Part shown: piece after piece, positions 17,534-26,117 of the stretch | Layout: each line of letters opens with the position of its first letter | Position numbering within the stretch: position 1 is the stretch's first letter | Notes under the pieces: generated by a model | Told to the model about the DNA's origin: nothing | Seen by the model: the letters and a program-made list of their open reading frames with translations, nothing else | The model's database searches: none | Made by a program: the position numbers and the translations under genes | NCBI GenBank assembly: GCA_016869835.1 | Contig: VGDH01000014.1 | Coordinates: 1 to 36,637, forward strand | Direction of reading: 5' to 3' | Source: Alphaproteobacteria bacterium | Lineage (GTDB): Bacteria; Pseudomonadota; Alphaproteobacteria; Rhodobacterales; Rhodobacteraceae | Length of the DNA stretch: 36,637 nt

Positions 17534-19547
17534 GTGGCACCTCGATGATCAGGTTGCCGTCAGGGTCGGATGTCACCCGGCAGCCCGGATCAATGATGAT
17601 GGTGGTGTCCATCTGTTCAATGATCGCCGGGCCCTCCAGATCAAGATCCAGAGGCAGGTGATCGCGCCAATAGACCGGGGTTTCCACCCAGCCGCCGAAC
17701 CAAACGCGGCGGCTTTCTTTGGCTTCAACCGTTTCTAACCGGCCTTTGGGGTCAATCAGGCGGCTTAGGTCCAATTCGGGCCTGCGCCCGGTGACCGAGC
17801 AGTTCAGGTTCACCAGATTGGCGCGGATATTGGGCAGATCGACGCGAAAGCGCGCGTGATAGACGGCCTCGAACCGCGCTTGCAGATCCGCGCGGGAGGG
17901 GGTGGGGCCGAGCAGCGGCACGCGCAACAGGTGGGTCTGACCAATGAATTGCATGTCGGCGGAATACTCGGCCTCAATCCCGGTCAGGGCGATTCTCTCC
18001 GCCGCGATCAGCCGCCGCCCCTCGGCCTCTTGCGCGGCCAAAAGGGCGTGGACATCGGCCATCTCGACCCCGTCCAGCGGGCGGTTCAGCGTGCGGACGA
18101 AATCATGCCGCAGGTCGGCCACCACACAGCCCAGCGCATTGGTGATGCCGGGACGTGCGGGGATCAGAACCTTCGGGATCGCCAGTTCGCGCGCCAAAGC
18201 CACCGAATGCAACGGCCCCGCCCCGCCAAAGGCAAACAGCGCAAAGTCGCGGGGGTCGGCGCCCATAGAAATCGACACCATGCGAATTGCACCCGCCATA
18301 TGGGTATTGGCAATCCGCACCACCGCCTCGGCCGCCTGTTCCACCGAAAGGCCCAAAGGCGTGCCGATCTGGTCGGCCATGGCCGCGCGGGCAGCCTCGG
18401 CGGCCTGTCCAAAGCGATGGGCAGGCAGGCGGCCAAGGATCAGGTTGGCGTCCGAAATCGTCACCCGCGTGCCGCCCCGCCCATAGCAAATTGGCCCCGG
18501 CGTTGACCCGGCACTTTCCGGCCCGACCCGCAACATGCCGCTGGCATCCACCCGCGCGATCGACCCGCCCCCAGCGCCAACGGTGCGCACATCGACCATC
18601 GAAACATGGATCGGCATGGCATATTCCACCTCGATCTCATTCGAGACCGGCGCGCGGCCCGCCTTGATCATCGCGACATCGGTGGAGGTGCCGCCCATGT
18701 CATAGGTCAGCAAATTCGCCATCCCGGCGCGCCGTCCTGTGGCCACAGCCGCCATCACCCCCGAGGCAGGGCCGGACATCACGGTTTTCACCGCCTCGCG
18801 CGACACCTTGTCGGCGGCCACCATGCCACCATTGCCGTTCATCACCAAAAGATCGCGCCCATAACCGCGCGCTTTCAAATCACCGGCCAGCCGGGCAACG
18901 TAACGCTCCAACAACGGCTGCACGCTGGCATTGACCGCCGCTGTCACACCCCGTTCAAACTCGCGGCTTTCGGACAACAGCGCGTGACCCATGGTGATAT
19001 AGCCGTTGGGCCAGATTTCGGCAGCGACTTCGGCGGCGCGCTGTTCATGGGCCGGGTTGGCATAGGCGTGCAGGAAATGGATCACCAGACTTTCGCAGCC
19101 CTGATCGGCCAGTTGCTGCACGGCAGCCCGCAGCGCGGGTTCATCCAGCGGCGTCAACACGCGGCCCTTGGCATCCATCCGCTCGGGCACTTCCAACCGC
19201 AGATCGCGCGGAATGACCGGCACAAAGTGGCCCGTCATGCCATAGGCATTCGGCCTTGTGCGGCGGCCAAGCTCCAGCACGTCACGAAAGCCCATGGTGG
19301 TGACAAGCCCGGTCTTGCACAGGGCGCGTTCCAGCACCGCATTGGTGGTGGTCGTAGTGCCATGCACAATCAGGTCCACATCCGCCAGAGCGGCACCCGC
19401 TGCCTGAAACGCGGCCAAGACCCCGCCCGCCTGATTGGGCAGCATGGTGGGAACCTTGGACAGCCGAACATCGCCCGTCGCCGGATCAAGGATCATCAGG
19501 TCGGTAAAGGTGCCACCAACATCGACACCCGCAACAAGCCCGGCCAT
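17526..19547 (-). CDS. hyuA: Hydantoinase A / oxoprolinase family ATP-binding subunit
   Basis: A 673-aa HyuA-family subunit that phosphorylates the cyclic amide substrate with ATP. The N-terminal phosphate-binding motif GVDVGGTFTD is at residues 7-16, and the second family motif TYDMGGTSTDVAM lies near residue 283. The HGTTTTTNAVLER segment (about 61-73) is characteristic. Its start is adjacent to the livF stop with no gap, and a GGGGGTC signal upstream lies inside livF. Coupling to an ABC importer and to the heterocycle enzymes upstream suggests that it opens a lactam or hydantoin-like ring; this is an inference from context. Confidence 0.9.
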   Translation of the reverse strand: MAGLVAGVDVGGTFTDLMILDPATGDVRLSKVPTMLPNQAGGVLAAFQAAGAALADVDLIVHGTTTTTNAVLERALCKTGLVTTMGFRDVLELGRRTRPNAYGMTGHFVPVIPRDLRLEVPERMDAKGRVLTPLDEPALRAAVQQLADQGCESLVIHFLHAYANPAHEQRAAEVAAEIWPNGYITMGHALLSESREFERGVTAAVNASVQPLLERYVARLAGDLKARGYGRDLLVMNGNGGMVAADKVSREAVKTVMSGPASGVMAAVATGRRAGMANLLTYDMGGTSTDVAMIKAGRAPVSNEIEVEYAMPIHVSMVDVRTVGAGGGSIARVDASGMLRVGPESAGSTPGPICYGRGGTRVTISDANLILGRLPAHRFGQAAEAARAAMADQIGTPLGLSVEQAAEAVVRIANTHMAGAIRMVSISMGADPRDFALFAFGGAGPLHSVALARELAIPKVLIPARPGITNALGCVVADLRHDFVRTLNRPLDGVEMADVHALLAAQEAEGRRLIAAERIALTGIEAEYSADMQFIGQTHLLRVPLLGPTPSRADLQARFEAVYHARFRVDLPNIRANLVNLNCSVTGRRPELDLSRLIDPKGRLETVEAKESRRVWFGGWVETPVYWRDHLPLDLDLEGPAIIEQMDTTIIIDPGCRVTSDPDGNLIIEVPHA

Positions 19548-20243
19548 TTAGACCCCCACATAGTGTTTGAACTGCGAGGATACTGCAGTCAGCCCATCGC
19601 GCGGCACGGTTTCAGCCACATGGCCATGGTCCATGAAGGCCACCCGGTCAGCCATGCCCAGCACCGCCTCAACCCGCTGTTCGACCAGCACGATAGCAAC
19701 GCCACTGGCTTTCAGCCCCACCACCACCTCGCGGATGGCGGCAATCATCGAAGGTTGCAGCCCCTCGGTTGGCTCATCCAACAACAAGACCTTCGGCTCA
19801 AGACACAGCGCGCGGGCGATGGCCAACATCTGCTGCTCGCCGCCTGACAGGGTTGAGGCGGTCTGGTCCATCCGCTCTTGCAGGCGGGGGAAGAGCTGCA
19901 AAACGCGGTCAAGCGTGGCCTGGCCCTTAGCCCGCGTCATCAACCCGATCTCGAGATTTTCGGCAACGGTCAGTGGCCCGAAAAGCCGCCGACCCTGCGG
20001 CACATAGCCCACCCCCTGCAACGGCACCTGATGGGCGGGCAAGCTCGACAGGTCTCGTCGATCAAGCGCAATCGCGCCCTTGGTCACCCGCACTTGGCCC
20101 ATGATGGCGCGCAGAAGGGTGGTCTTGCCCACGCCGTTGCGGCCCATGATGCAGGTCACTTCGCCCGGCAGCGCCTGAAACGACAGATCGCGCAGCACCA
20201 AGGCGCCGCCATAGCCGCCGCTGACCCCCTCAACCTTCAGCAT
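19548..20243 (-). CDS. livF: ABC transporter ATP-binding protein, LivF type
   Basis: One of two cytoplasmic ATPases of a branched-chain amino-acid/amide-type (HAAT family) importer. The 231-aa protein has Walker A GRNGVGKTTL near 34-43, signature LSGGEQQML near 134-142 and Walker B VLLLDEPTEGL. Start ATG 20243 has AGGGG six bases upstream and overlaps livG by 14 bases. The substrate is not readable from the ATPase; linkage to hyuAB and the heterocycle enzymes suggests a nitrogenous ring compound or amide rather than leucine. Confidence 0.92.
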   Translation of the reverse strand: MLKVEGVSGGYGGALVLRDLSFQALPGEVTCIMGRNGVGKTTLLRAIMGQVRVTKGAIALDRRDLSSLPAHQVPLQGVGYVPQGRRLFGPLTVAENLEIGLMTRAKGQATLDRVLQLFPRLQERMDQTASTLSGGEQQMLAIARALCLEPKVLLLDEPTEGLQPSMIAAIREVVVGLKASGVAIVLVEQRVEAVLGMADRVAFMDHGHVAETVPRDGLTAVSSQFKHYVGV

Positions 20244-20952
20244 CTTCGACCCCTAGATAGGCGGCCTGCACAGCGCGGTTGGCCCGAATCTCGGTTGCGG
20301 TTCCACGGGCCAGAACCTGACCGTGGTTCAGAACCGTGATCCGCTGCGCCAGATCCATCACCACATCCATATTGTGCTCGATCAACAGCACCGTGGTTTC
20401 CGGCACCAAAGACCGCACCAGCGCCACGAACCCGGCAATCTCGCCCGAGGCGAGGCCCTGCGTCGGCTCATCCAGGATCAGAACCCTTGGTTTCAGCGCA
20501 AGACCCATCGCCACTTCCAGCAAACGCTGGTGACCATAAGACAAGGTGGCGGCCTGCTGTGCTGCCAGATCGGCCATGTTGACCCGCTGCAACGCCGCCT
20601 GAACCGCGGCGTGCAGGTCTTTTGCCCCATGGGCCTGCGCCGCCAGCGCCACATTGTCAAAGACCGACAAGCCGGGATAGATCGAGGTGATCTGGAACGT
20701 ATAGGCGATCCCCTCGCGCACCCTTTGATGGGCGGGCAGGCGGGTGATCTCTTCGCCCCCCAACGTGATCTGGCCCCGATCGGGCGTGATGCGGCCCGAC
20801 AGCAGACTGACAAAGGTGGTCTTGCCCGCGCCGTTCGGCCCGATCAAGGCATGAATCTCGCCCGCCTCCAGCGCGAAATCCACGCCATCCACGGCGCACA
20901 GCCCGCCAAAGGATTTGCTGATGCCAGTGGCAGACAGGATCACGGCAGCCAT
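20230..20952 (-). CDS. livG: ABC transporter ATP-binding protein, LivG type
   Basis: Second ATPase of the HAAT-type importer, 240 aa from ATG 20952, with Walker A GPNGAGKTTF, signature LSYGHQRLLEVAM, and Walker B VLILDEPTQGL. A GTG at 20961 would add three residues, but it overlaps the AAAGG ribosome site that serves the ATG, so the ATG is preferred. It overlaps the livM stop by 13 bases and livF by 14, consistent with strict co-expression. Confidence 0.92.
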   Translation of the reverse strand: MAAVILSATGISKSFGGLCAVDGVDFALEAGEIHALIGPNGAGKTTFVSLLSGRITPDRGQITLGGEEITRLPAHQRVREGIAYTFQITSIYPGLSVFDNVALAAQAHGAKDLHAAVQAALQRVNMADLAAQQAATLSYGHQRLLEVAMGLALKPRVLILDEPTQGLASGEIAGFVALVRSLVPETTVLLIEHNMDVVMDLAQRITVLNHGQVLARGTATEIRANRAVQAAYLGVEDAEG

Positions 20953-21872
20953 GGCAGCCACCTTTCGCGGATCGTGCCCAGAATGCCCTTGGGCGCGAAC
21001 AGCACCAAGGCGACAAGGGCCGCGCCCACCACCATCAGATAGGCCGAGGTCAGCCCGGAGGCAAAGTCGATAAGGTAGAACATCAGCCCCGCCCCCAAAA
21101 GCGGACCCAGCACCGTCGCCGCCCCGCCCAAGAGCACATACAGCATCGGCAGGATCGAATACTGCACCGAGGCGAAACTGCCCCCGATATAGCCGAACAA
21201 CAGTGCATAGGCCGCCCCCGCCGCCCCCGAAAACAGGCCCGAGATCACGAGGATCTGCAGTTTGACGACATAGGGGTTGAAGCCCAACATGCGCGAGCGC
21301 TCTTCATTCTCGCGCATGGCCAGCATCACCCGACCAAAGCGCGAGCGCACCAGCGCAAGGTTTGCAGCAAGGGCGATGACAAACAACACCAGCGCCACCC
21401 AGAATCGCGGAGCATCTTGCGTCAGGTCAAGGCCGATGAACTGACGCTCCGGAGCGGTCAGGGCAATGCCCTCATCCCCGCCGGTGACGCCGTTGAAGTA
21501 AAGAATCGTCAGGAACCCCACCTGCGCGAACATCAGCGTGACGATCATGAAACTGACGCCCGCCGTGCGCAGCGCCAAAAGCCCGACCAAGGTGGCCATG
21601 ATCCCGCCCGCCAGCGTGCCGATCAAAAGCGCCAGCAGCGCCGCCGTTCCCGCGTGATGCACCAGCATCCCCGCGCCATACATGCCTGCGGCAAACAACA
21701 GCGCATGGCCCAGCGACAAAAGCCCCGAATAGCCAAAGGCAATGTTGTAGCCCATGGCAAAGACCGCCAGCACCAAAATCCGGCTCAGGTTGTTCGCGTG
21801 ATAGGACGGCAGCAAGAATTGCGCAACCACCAGCAACACCAGAACCCCCAGATGCAAAGCCACCGACTTCAT
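20940..21872 (-). CDS. livM: ABC transporter permease, LivM type
   Basis: Inner-membrane permease of 310 aa with about eight to ten hydrophobic segments and the LivM-type conserved stretch FGYSGLLSLGHALLFAAGMYGAG near residues 46-68. A cytoplasmic-loop EENEERSRMLG-like coupling segment (AMRENEERSRMLG, about 186-198) contacts the ATPases. It overlaps the livH stop by 4 bases (ATGA, 21869-21872). Confidence 0.92.
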   Translation of the reverse strand: MKSVALHLGVLVLLVVAQFLLPSYHANNLSRILVLAVFAMGYNIAFGYSGLLSLGHALLFAAGMYGAGMLVHHAGTAALLALLIGTLAGGIMATLVGLLALRTAGVSFMIVTLMFAQVGFLTILYFNGVTGGDEGIALTAPERQFIGLDLTQDAPRFWVALVLFVIALAANLALVRSRFGRVMLAMRENEERSRMLGFNPYVVKLQILVISGLFSGAAGAAYALLFGYIGGSFASVQYSILPMLYVLLGGAATVLGPLLGAGLMFYLIDFASGLTSAYLMVVGAALVALVLFAPKGILGTIRERWLPWLP

Positions 21873-22747
21873 GCGCGGGCTCCGAACAGGCCCTGGGGAC
21901 GGAAGACCAGCACCATGGCCACGGCGGCGGTGGCGATGATCTTGGCAAGGGTGGGCGAGTAGAACATCGAGATCACGCCATCCGAAATGCCGATGATCAG
22001 CGCCGCCACCACGGTCCCGCGCAGCGAACCAAGCCCGCCGATGATGACCACGATGAACGACAGCAACAAAGGATCGCCCCCCATCAGGTAATGCGACTGA
22101 CTGATCGGTACCAACAGAACCGCCGCAATGGCCGCCAACGCCGCCCCCAGCGCAAAGACCCCGGCATAGACCCGGTCGACATCAATACCAAAGGCGCGGG
22201 CGGTCTGGCGATCGACCTGCGTGGCGCGCATGACCAGACCGGCGCGGGTGCGGGTCATGAACCACCAGACCGCCAGCAGAATGGCGATGGCAGCCAGAAT
22301 GACGAAGAGCTTGTATCCCGAAAAGCCGAACCACGGCAGTTGCAGGCGCAGGGTAAAGGGCGCCTCGACCGGGCGGGCATCGGGGCCAAAGAACGACAGC
22401 GCCGCCTGTTCCAGAATATACAACAGACCGATGGTGGCGACGATCGTCGCTTCGGGGTCATAGTTCAGCCGCTTCAGGACCAGCGTATCGGCCGCCGCGG
22501 CAATCGCCGCCACGATCATGGGCGCGATCACCAGCGCGGCCAGCCAGCCAAGGGCCGCCGGTCCGGGGATGTATTGCGCCACCGTATAGGCCAGAACCGC
22601 GCCCAGCATGAAGAAAGCCCCATGCGCGACATTGACCACGCGCATCACGCCAAAGACCAGCGACAGGCCGACAGCGGTCAGCGCCAGCACGGCGGCTTTT
22701 ACAAGCCCTTCCATCAGGGCAAGAAGAAGATAGGGACCAAAGGCCAT
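21869..22747 (-). CDS. livH: ABC transporter permease, LivH type
   Basis: Partner permease, 292 aa, mostly membrane segments. It has LivH-type features: VFGVMRVVNVAHGAFFMLGA (near 30-49), a C-terminal GGLGSLRGTVVAALIIG coupling stretch (near 237-253), and the loop MRATQVDRQTARAFGID (near 173-189). The start lies 36 bases after the livK stop, and that gap contains a strong hairpin. It is consistent with the same importer as livM/G/F. Confidence 0.92.
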   Translation of the reverse strand: MAFGPYLLLALMEGLVKAAVLALTAVGLSLVFGVMRVVNVAHGAFFMLGAVLAYTVAQYIPGPAALGWLAALVIAPMIVAAIAAAADTLVLKRLNYDPEATIVATIGLLYILEQAALSFFGPDARPVEAPFTLRLQLPWFGFSGYKLFVILAAIAILLAVWWFMTRTRAGLVMRATQVDRQTARAFGIDVDRVYAGVFALGAALAAIAAVLLVPISQSHYLMGGDPLLLSFIVVIIGGLGSLRGTVVAALIIGISDGVISMFYSPTLAKIIATAAVAMVLVFRPQGLFGARA

Positions 22748-22755
22748 GGGCGAAT

Positions 22756-22777
22756 GGGCGGGGGCAGGCCCCCGCCC
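22756..22777 (-). other. Intercistronic hairpin between livK and livH
   Basis: GGGCGGGGGC (22756-22765) pairs perfectly with GCCCCCGCCC (22768-22777). There is no U-tract on the transcribed (minus) strand, so it is not an ordinary terminator. It lies between a binding-protein gene and its permease, where stable hairpins commonly protect the upstream message and give more binding protein than permease. Confidence 0.5.
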
Positions 22778-22783
22778 TGTTCC

Positions 22784-24070
22784 TCAGAACGACATGGTGG
22801 TGTAATCCACCGCGTCGTCATAGGCCCCATCGGCCATGCTGGTCTGATGCACCTTCACAAGCTTGCCGCCCTGAACCTGGCTGATGGTCTGGGTGCCAAA
22901 GACCTGATGGGTCTTGCCGTTGAACACCTTGGCCCCCTGCGGCCGTTCGATGCCGTAAGGCAGGTCCGAGATGCCCTCCATCGTCTCAACCAGTTTCTGA
23001 CGATCCGCCGGGCCGGTATAGCCTGCCGCTTCCATCGCCTGCTTGATGAAGAACAGGGTCTCCCAGGTGCTGAACATGTGGCTGTAGGTCGAGACATCGG
23101 TGGCATCGGCCACCGATGCGCCGTTGTCATCCACGCCCACGGCGGCGCGATAGGCGGCCTCATGTTCGCCCGCATCGGCGGGCTTCACGCGGTTGTGGGC
23201 TTCCCAGAAATGGCTGCCTTCCAGGAATTCCAGCCCCGGCGTGGCGATATCGACGGCCTCAAGGCTGTCGATAAAGCCAAAGAGCTTTGGCCCGTTGCCC
23301 GGCCCATAGAACTCACCCAACTCCTTGACAAAGGTCAGCACGCCCGGGCCAACCATGACGTGATACAAGACCTCGGTTTCCGCCGGAATCTGCGGCAAAT
23401 ACTGGGTAAAGCTGGTCTCGGTCGGTGGAATGGCGATCTGGGCGATCACCTCGCCGCCCTGCGCCTTCATTGCGGCGGTAAAGAAATCGCGGTGATCATG
23501 GCCAAAGGCATAGTCCGGGAAGACCATGGTGACCTTCTTGCCCAGGTTGGCCGCAACCCAGGGTGCCATCGCCGAAATCTGGCTGCGCACATCGGTGATG
23601 CCCGGCTGCAGCGTCCAGCGGTTCAACGCGCCCGAGGCAACGTGATAGCCCTCAGAGCAGACAAGATACGGAATCTTCAACTCACCCGCGCGGGGGGCAG
23701 ACCCCATGACCACATGGCTGAACAGCGTGCCAAGGATCAACTCGCAGCCGTGCTGATTGGCCATCTTGTCCACCACTTCGGCGCCGCGCTTGGGGTCGGT
23801 GCCGTCATCTTCATAGATCAGTTCGATCGGCCGGCCACCAATGCCGCCCATGTCGTTGATCATCTTTGCCGCCGCATCGGCGGTGCGCTGATACCAGCGG
23901 CCATAGCTGGCGCCGATGCCGGTCGCATGCAGCTGGAACCCCAGCTTCAGCGGCGCCCCCTGCGCCATCACCGGGCGCACCAGCCCCGTTGTCGCCAAAA
24001 GTCCCGCACCCATCCCGGCAAGAACCGCGCGCCGGGAGGGCGCAAAAGCATTCCTATCCTTCGTTGTCAT
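22784..24070 (-). CDS. livK: ABC transporter substrate-binding protein, LivK/HAAT type
   Basis: Periplasmic binding protein (type I, Peripla_BP_6 family), 428 aa. The N-terminus carries a Tat-like signal with twin arginines at 13-14 (SRRAVLAG), a hydrophobic stretch to about 33 and a probable cleavage after PVMA near 36. The mature protein begins GAPLKLGFQLHATGIGASYG, with the usual sensor segment followed by GGIGGRPIELIYEDDGTD. The frame is open upstream to 24220, but that part overlaps the preceding gene and would bury the signal peptide, so ATG 24070 is chosen. A 119-base gap upstream is the largest in the minus-strand block and may hold an internal promoter, though I found no good boxes there. 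Confidence 0.9.
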   Translation of the reverse strand: MTTKDRNAFAPSRRAVLAGMGAGLLATTGLVRPVMAQGAPLKLGFQLHATGIGASYGRWYQRTADAAAKMINDMGGIGGRPIELIYEDDGTDPKRGAEVVDKMANQHGCELILGTLFSHVVMGSAPRAGELKIPYLVCSEGYHVASGALNRWTLQPGITDVRSQISAMAPWVAANLGKKVTMVFPDYAFGHDHRDFFTAAMKAQGGEVIAQIAIPPTETSFTQYLPQIPAETEVLYHVMVGPGVLTFVKELGEFYGPGNGPKLFGFIDSLEAVDIATPGLEFLEGSHFWEAHNRVKPADAGEHEAAYRAAVGVDDNGASVADATDVSTYSHMFSTWETLFFIKQAMEAAGYTGPADRQKLVETMEGISDLPYGIERPQGAKVFNGKTHQVFGTQTISQVQGGKLVKVHQTSMADGAYDDAVDYTTMSF

Positions 24071-24189
24071 GGTCTGTACTCTCTGTTGTTGCCGGGCTGC
24101 GCTCTGCGGCGAGTCCCATGGTGAAGTTTGTAAGTATGCGAACAAAAAGTCTACGATTTTCACAAGGTCGGTTTGGATTTCTCGCGCCG

Positions 24190-25539
24190 TCAAACTCCCC
24201 GTGCGGTTGAAAGAAGCCAAAGACCGAAAACCGTGTATCCGACCATCAGAATGGTCATCGGCAGATGGGCCAAGGCGCGGGTGTGGGGGCCGACCAGTTT
24301 CAGGACCAGAACAACCGCCAGAAGATGCGCGCCCAGAATGGCGGTGAATTGCACGGCGTAGATCAGGCTCATCATCAGCGGGTTCGACAGAAAGCCCAGC
24401 GAGACATAAAAGGGCGGCATCCCCAAAAGTGCATCGCCGCGAAACAGCGGGTCATTCAGCGCCGCCAGCGTGTATTGCGCCGAGGTCAGCAGCGTCACAA
24501 AGAAATGCGCCACGTGATACCCCGCCGCGATGGCCAGAAAGGACAGCATCACCGGACCGGCGGCAAAGCGCTGGCCACCCCACTGCCGCCCCAATGCCAG
24601 CACCGCCCAAAGGCTTGCCGCCGTCAGTGCCCAGCCCAAGACCAGCCCTGCCGTGTTCACCCCCATCACGGCTGACCGCCCGGTGAATTCCAGGGGGTTC
24701 TCGCCGATCAGCCACAGCCAGAAGAAGGTTTCCGACAGCCCCTCAAACGACAGGGCGCCCAGCGCCACCACCACAAAGGCCATTTCCGAAACGCCAAAGG
24801 CCGGCATCCGCAAGACCTGCGCGCCAGGCCAGCCGATCAGCGTCCTGACCCGACCGCCCGATCTTTCGCGCCAAAGGGGCGAAATGCGCGAAACCATGGC
24901 GAAAAACACGGTCAGAAACTCACCCCGGTCCAGCCAATCCTCGCCCTCCAGAACGCCAAGGGCCAGGATGACACCATAGTAAAGCCCCATCGCCTGCACC
25001 AGGGTTTCGGGTTCGGATGGGGACATCGACACGATCTGAAACCAGCTGAACCCGGCAAGGCCCAGCACCGCCGGCCAATGGCCTAGGCGTGACAGGCCAA
25101 TCTGGCCTTTGCGGCCGATCAGGCTGCGGATGACGCGGATCGGGGCGTGCCAGAGGTTCAACCCCCACCACAGGTTGCCCAAAAGCATCGAGGCCAGAGG
25201 CAGGGCAATCCAGACCCCGGTCCAGAACACCAGGGTCAAAAGGTTGTGCATCGGGTCATTCGGGCCAAGGATGCCCAGCACGAAGACGATCAGAAACGCC
25301 AGAAAACTCGGATAGGTCAGCACGATGCGCGACAGCCGCTCGGGCCGGTCGGCAAGCGTGAGCGCCGCCATGTCAGGCAGGCGCAGGCTGGCCGCCCCCA
25401 TCAGGGCGGTCAGCGCCACGGTCAGCGCAGCCCCGGTGATGTAATGGCCCGTCGGCAAGGTCAGAATAACCGAAGGCGGCAAGGCGCAGGCAAAAGCCGC
25501 ACCGGGCAGAAGCGCAAAGGCCCCCGCCAGCGCCCTCAT
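24190..25539 (-). CDS. Polytopic membrane protein of unknown function (449 aa)
   Basis: I do not recognise this family. The protein starts with a signal-peptide-like segment (MRALAGAFALLPGAAFACA) and then has about ten hydrophobic helices. Several helices or their ends contain histidines: GHYITGA near 33, GYHVAHFF near 353-360, and GAHLL near 412. There is a cytosolic-looking loop with WRERSGGRVRTL around 228-239. The ATG at 25539 overlaps the stop of the upstream DUF1185 gene as ATGA, matching the rest of the block; a GTG two codons earlier is less likely. Its place between catabolic enzymes and the importer suggests a transport or electron-transfer role for the same substrate. The histidine pattern could bind heme or metal, which is speculation. 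Confidence 0.85.
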   Translation of the reverse strand: MRALAGAFALLPGAAFACALPPSVILTLPTGHYITGAALTVALTALMGAASLRLPDMAALTLADRPERLSRIVLTYPSFLAFLIVFVLGILGPNDPMHNLLTLVFWTGVWIALPLASMLLGNLWWGLNLWHAPIRVIRSLIGRKGQIGLSRLGHWPAVLGLAGFSWFQIVSMSPSEPETLVQAMGLYYGVILALGVLEGEDWLDRGEFLTVFFAMVSRISPLWRERSGGRVRTLIGWPGAQVLRMPAFGVSEMAFVVVALGALSFEGLSETFFWLWLIGENPLEFTGRSAVMGVNTAGLVLGWALTAASLWAVLALGRQWGGQRFAAGPVMLSFLAIAAGYHVAHFFVTLLTSAQYTLAALNDPLFRGDALLGMPPFYVSLGFLSNPLMMSLIYAVQFTAILGAHLLAVVLVLKLVGPHTRALAHLPMTILMVGYTVFGLWLLSTARGV

Positions 25540-26117
25540 CTGCACCCATCCTCGCCCTTGACGTCCTTCAGCAAAAGCCCGCCCATCCGGCTATGGATGC
25601 GGCCTCCCTTGCCCATGGCCAGCGCAAAGACGATCTCGCCCGCGCGGGGGGCATCGGGCACGGATACGGTGATGGAATCGAAATGCCCGCGCACATAGGC
25701 GGCATTGATATGGCCCAAGGGAATATCCAGACTGCCACCCATGGGCGCGACCTTCATGCAACTGGGCACGATCGCGCGGCTTTCGCCCAGCCGCTCGCGC
25801 ATCGTATAGCCGCCCGGCGCATGCCACAGCGCGGCATGTTCGGCCTCGCCCCCCTCGCCCACCATGGCGCCCTTGCCATAAGCGTCGATCCCCTCGCGCC
25901 CGCCAAGGGCCGCGATCAGCTTGTCGGTGAGCAGCCGGCCCAAGGGCTTCAGGTCCTCCATCGCCGATTCCAGATCGGGCTCATAACGGCCGGCATAGGG
26001 GTTCTTCACCACCGCCATCACCGCCCCCAGAAGCCGGGGGCTTGCCGGGGCCAGGCCGAAATCGTGGTGGATTTCCTCGATCTGAAGCGTGATGCGGCGA
26101 ATGGGAAAGTCAGGCAC
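25536..26117 (-). CDS. DUF1185 / 'amino acid synthesis' family protein (PF06684)
   Basis: A 193-aa soluble protein that I recognise as the DUF1185 family by the opening RRITLQIEEIHHDFG, the KNPYAGRY segment (about 38-45), AYGKGAMVGEGGEAEH (about 79-94) and the conserved C-terminal AMGKGGRIHSRMGGL (about 167-181). The function of the family is not established; the family name is historical. Start is GTG at 26117 with GGAG seven bases upstream, overlapping the UPF0280 stop by 8 bases. From memory, homologues occur next to amidohydrolases and heterocycle-degradation genes, which would fit an enzymatic step on a ring-opened amide, but this is inference. Confidence 0.8.
   Translation of the reverse strand: MPDFPIRRITLQIEEIHHDFGLAPASPRLLGAVMAVVKNPYAGRYEPDLESAMEDLKPLGRLLTDKLIAALGGREGIDAYGKGAMVGEGGEAEHAALWHAPGGYTMRERLGESRAIVPSCMKVAPMGGSLDIPLGHINAAYVRGHFDSITVSVPDAPRAGEIVFALAMGKGGRIHSRMGGLLLKDVKGEDGCR

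Noticed and set aside
22091-24124. 677-codon plus-strand open frame opposite livH/livK
   Set aside because: It lies antisense to clear permease and binding-protein genes, is rich in Arg, His, Gln and Gly as expected for the complement of GC-rich coding DNA, and has no recognisable domain.
24071-24189. Internal promoter before livK
   Set aside because: The 119-base gap invites one, but no -35/-10 pair with sensible spacing was found; short TTTGT/ACAAA symmetry there is too weak to call.
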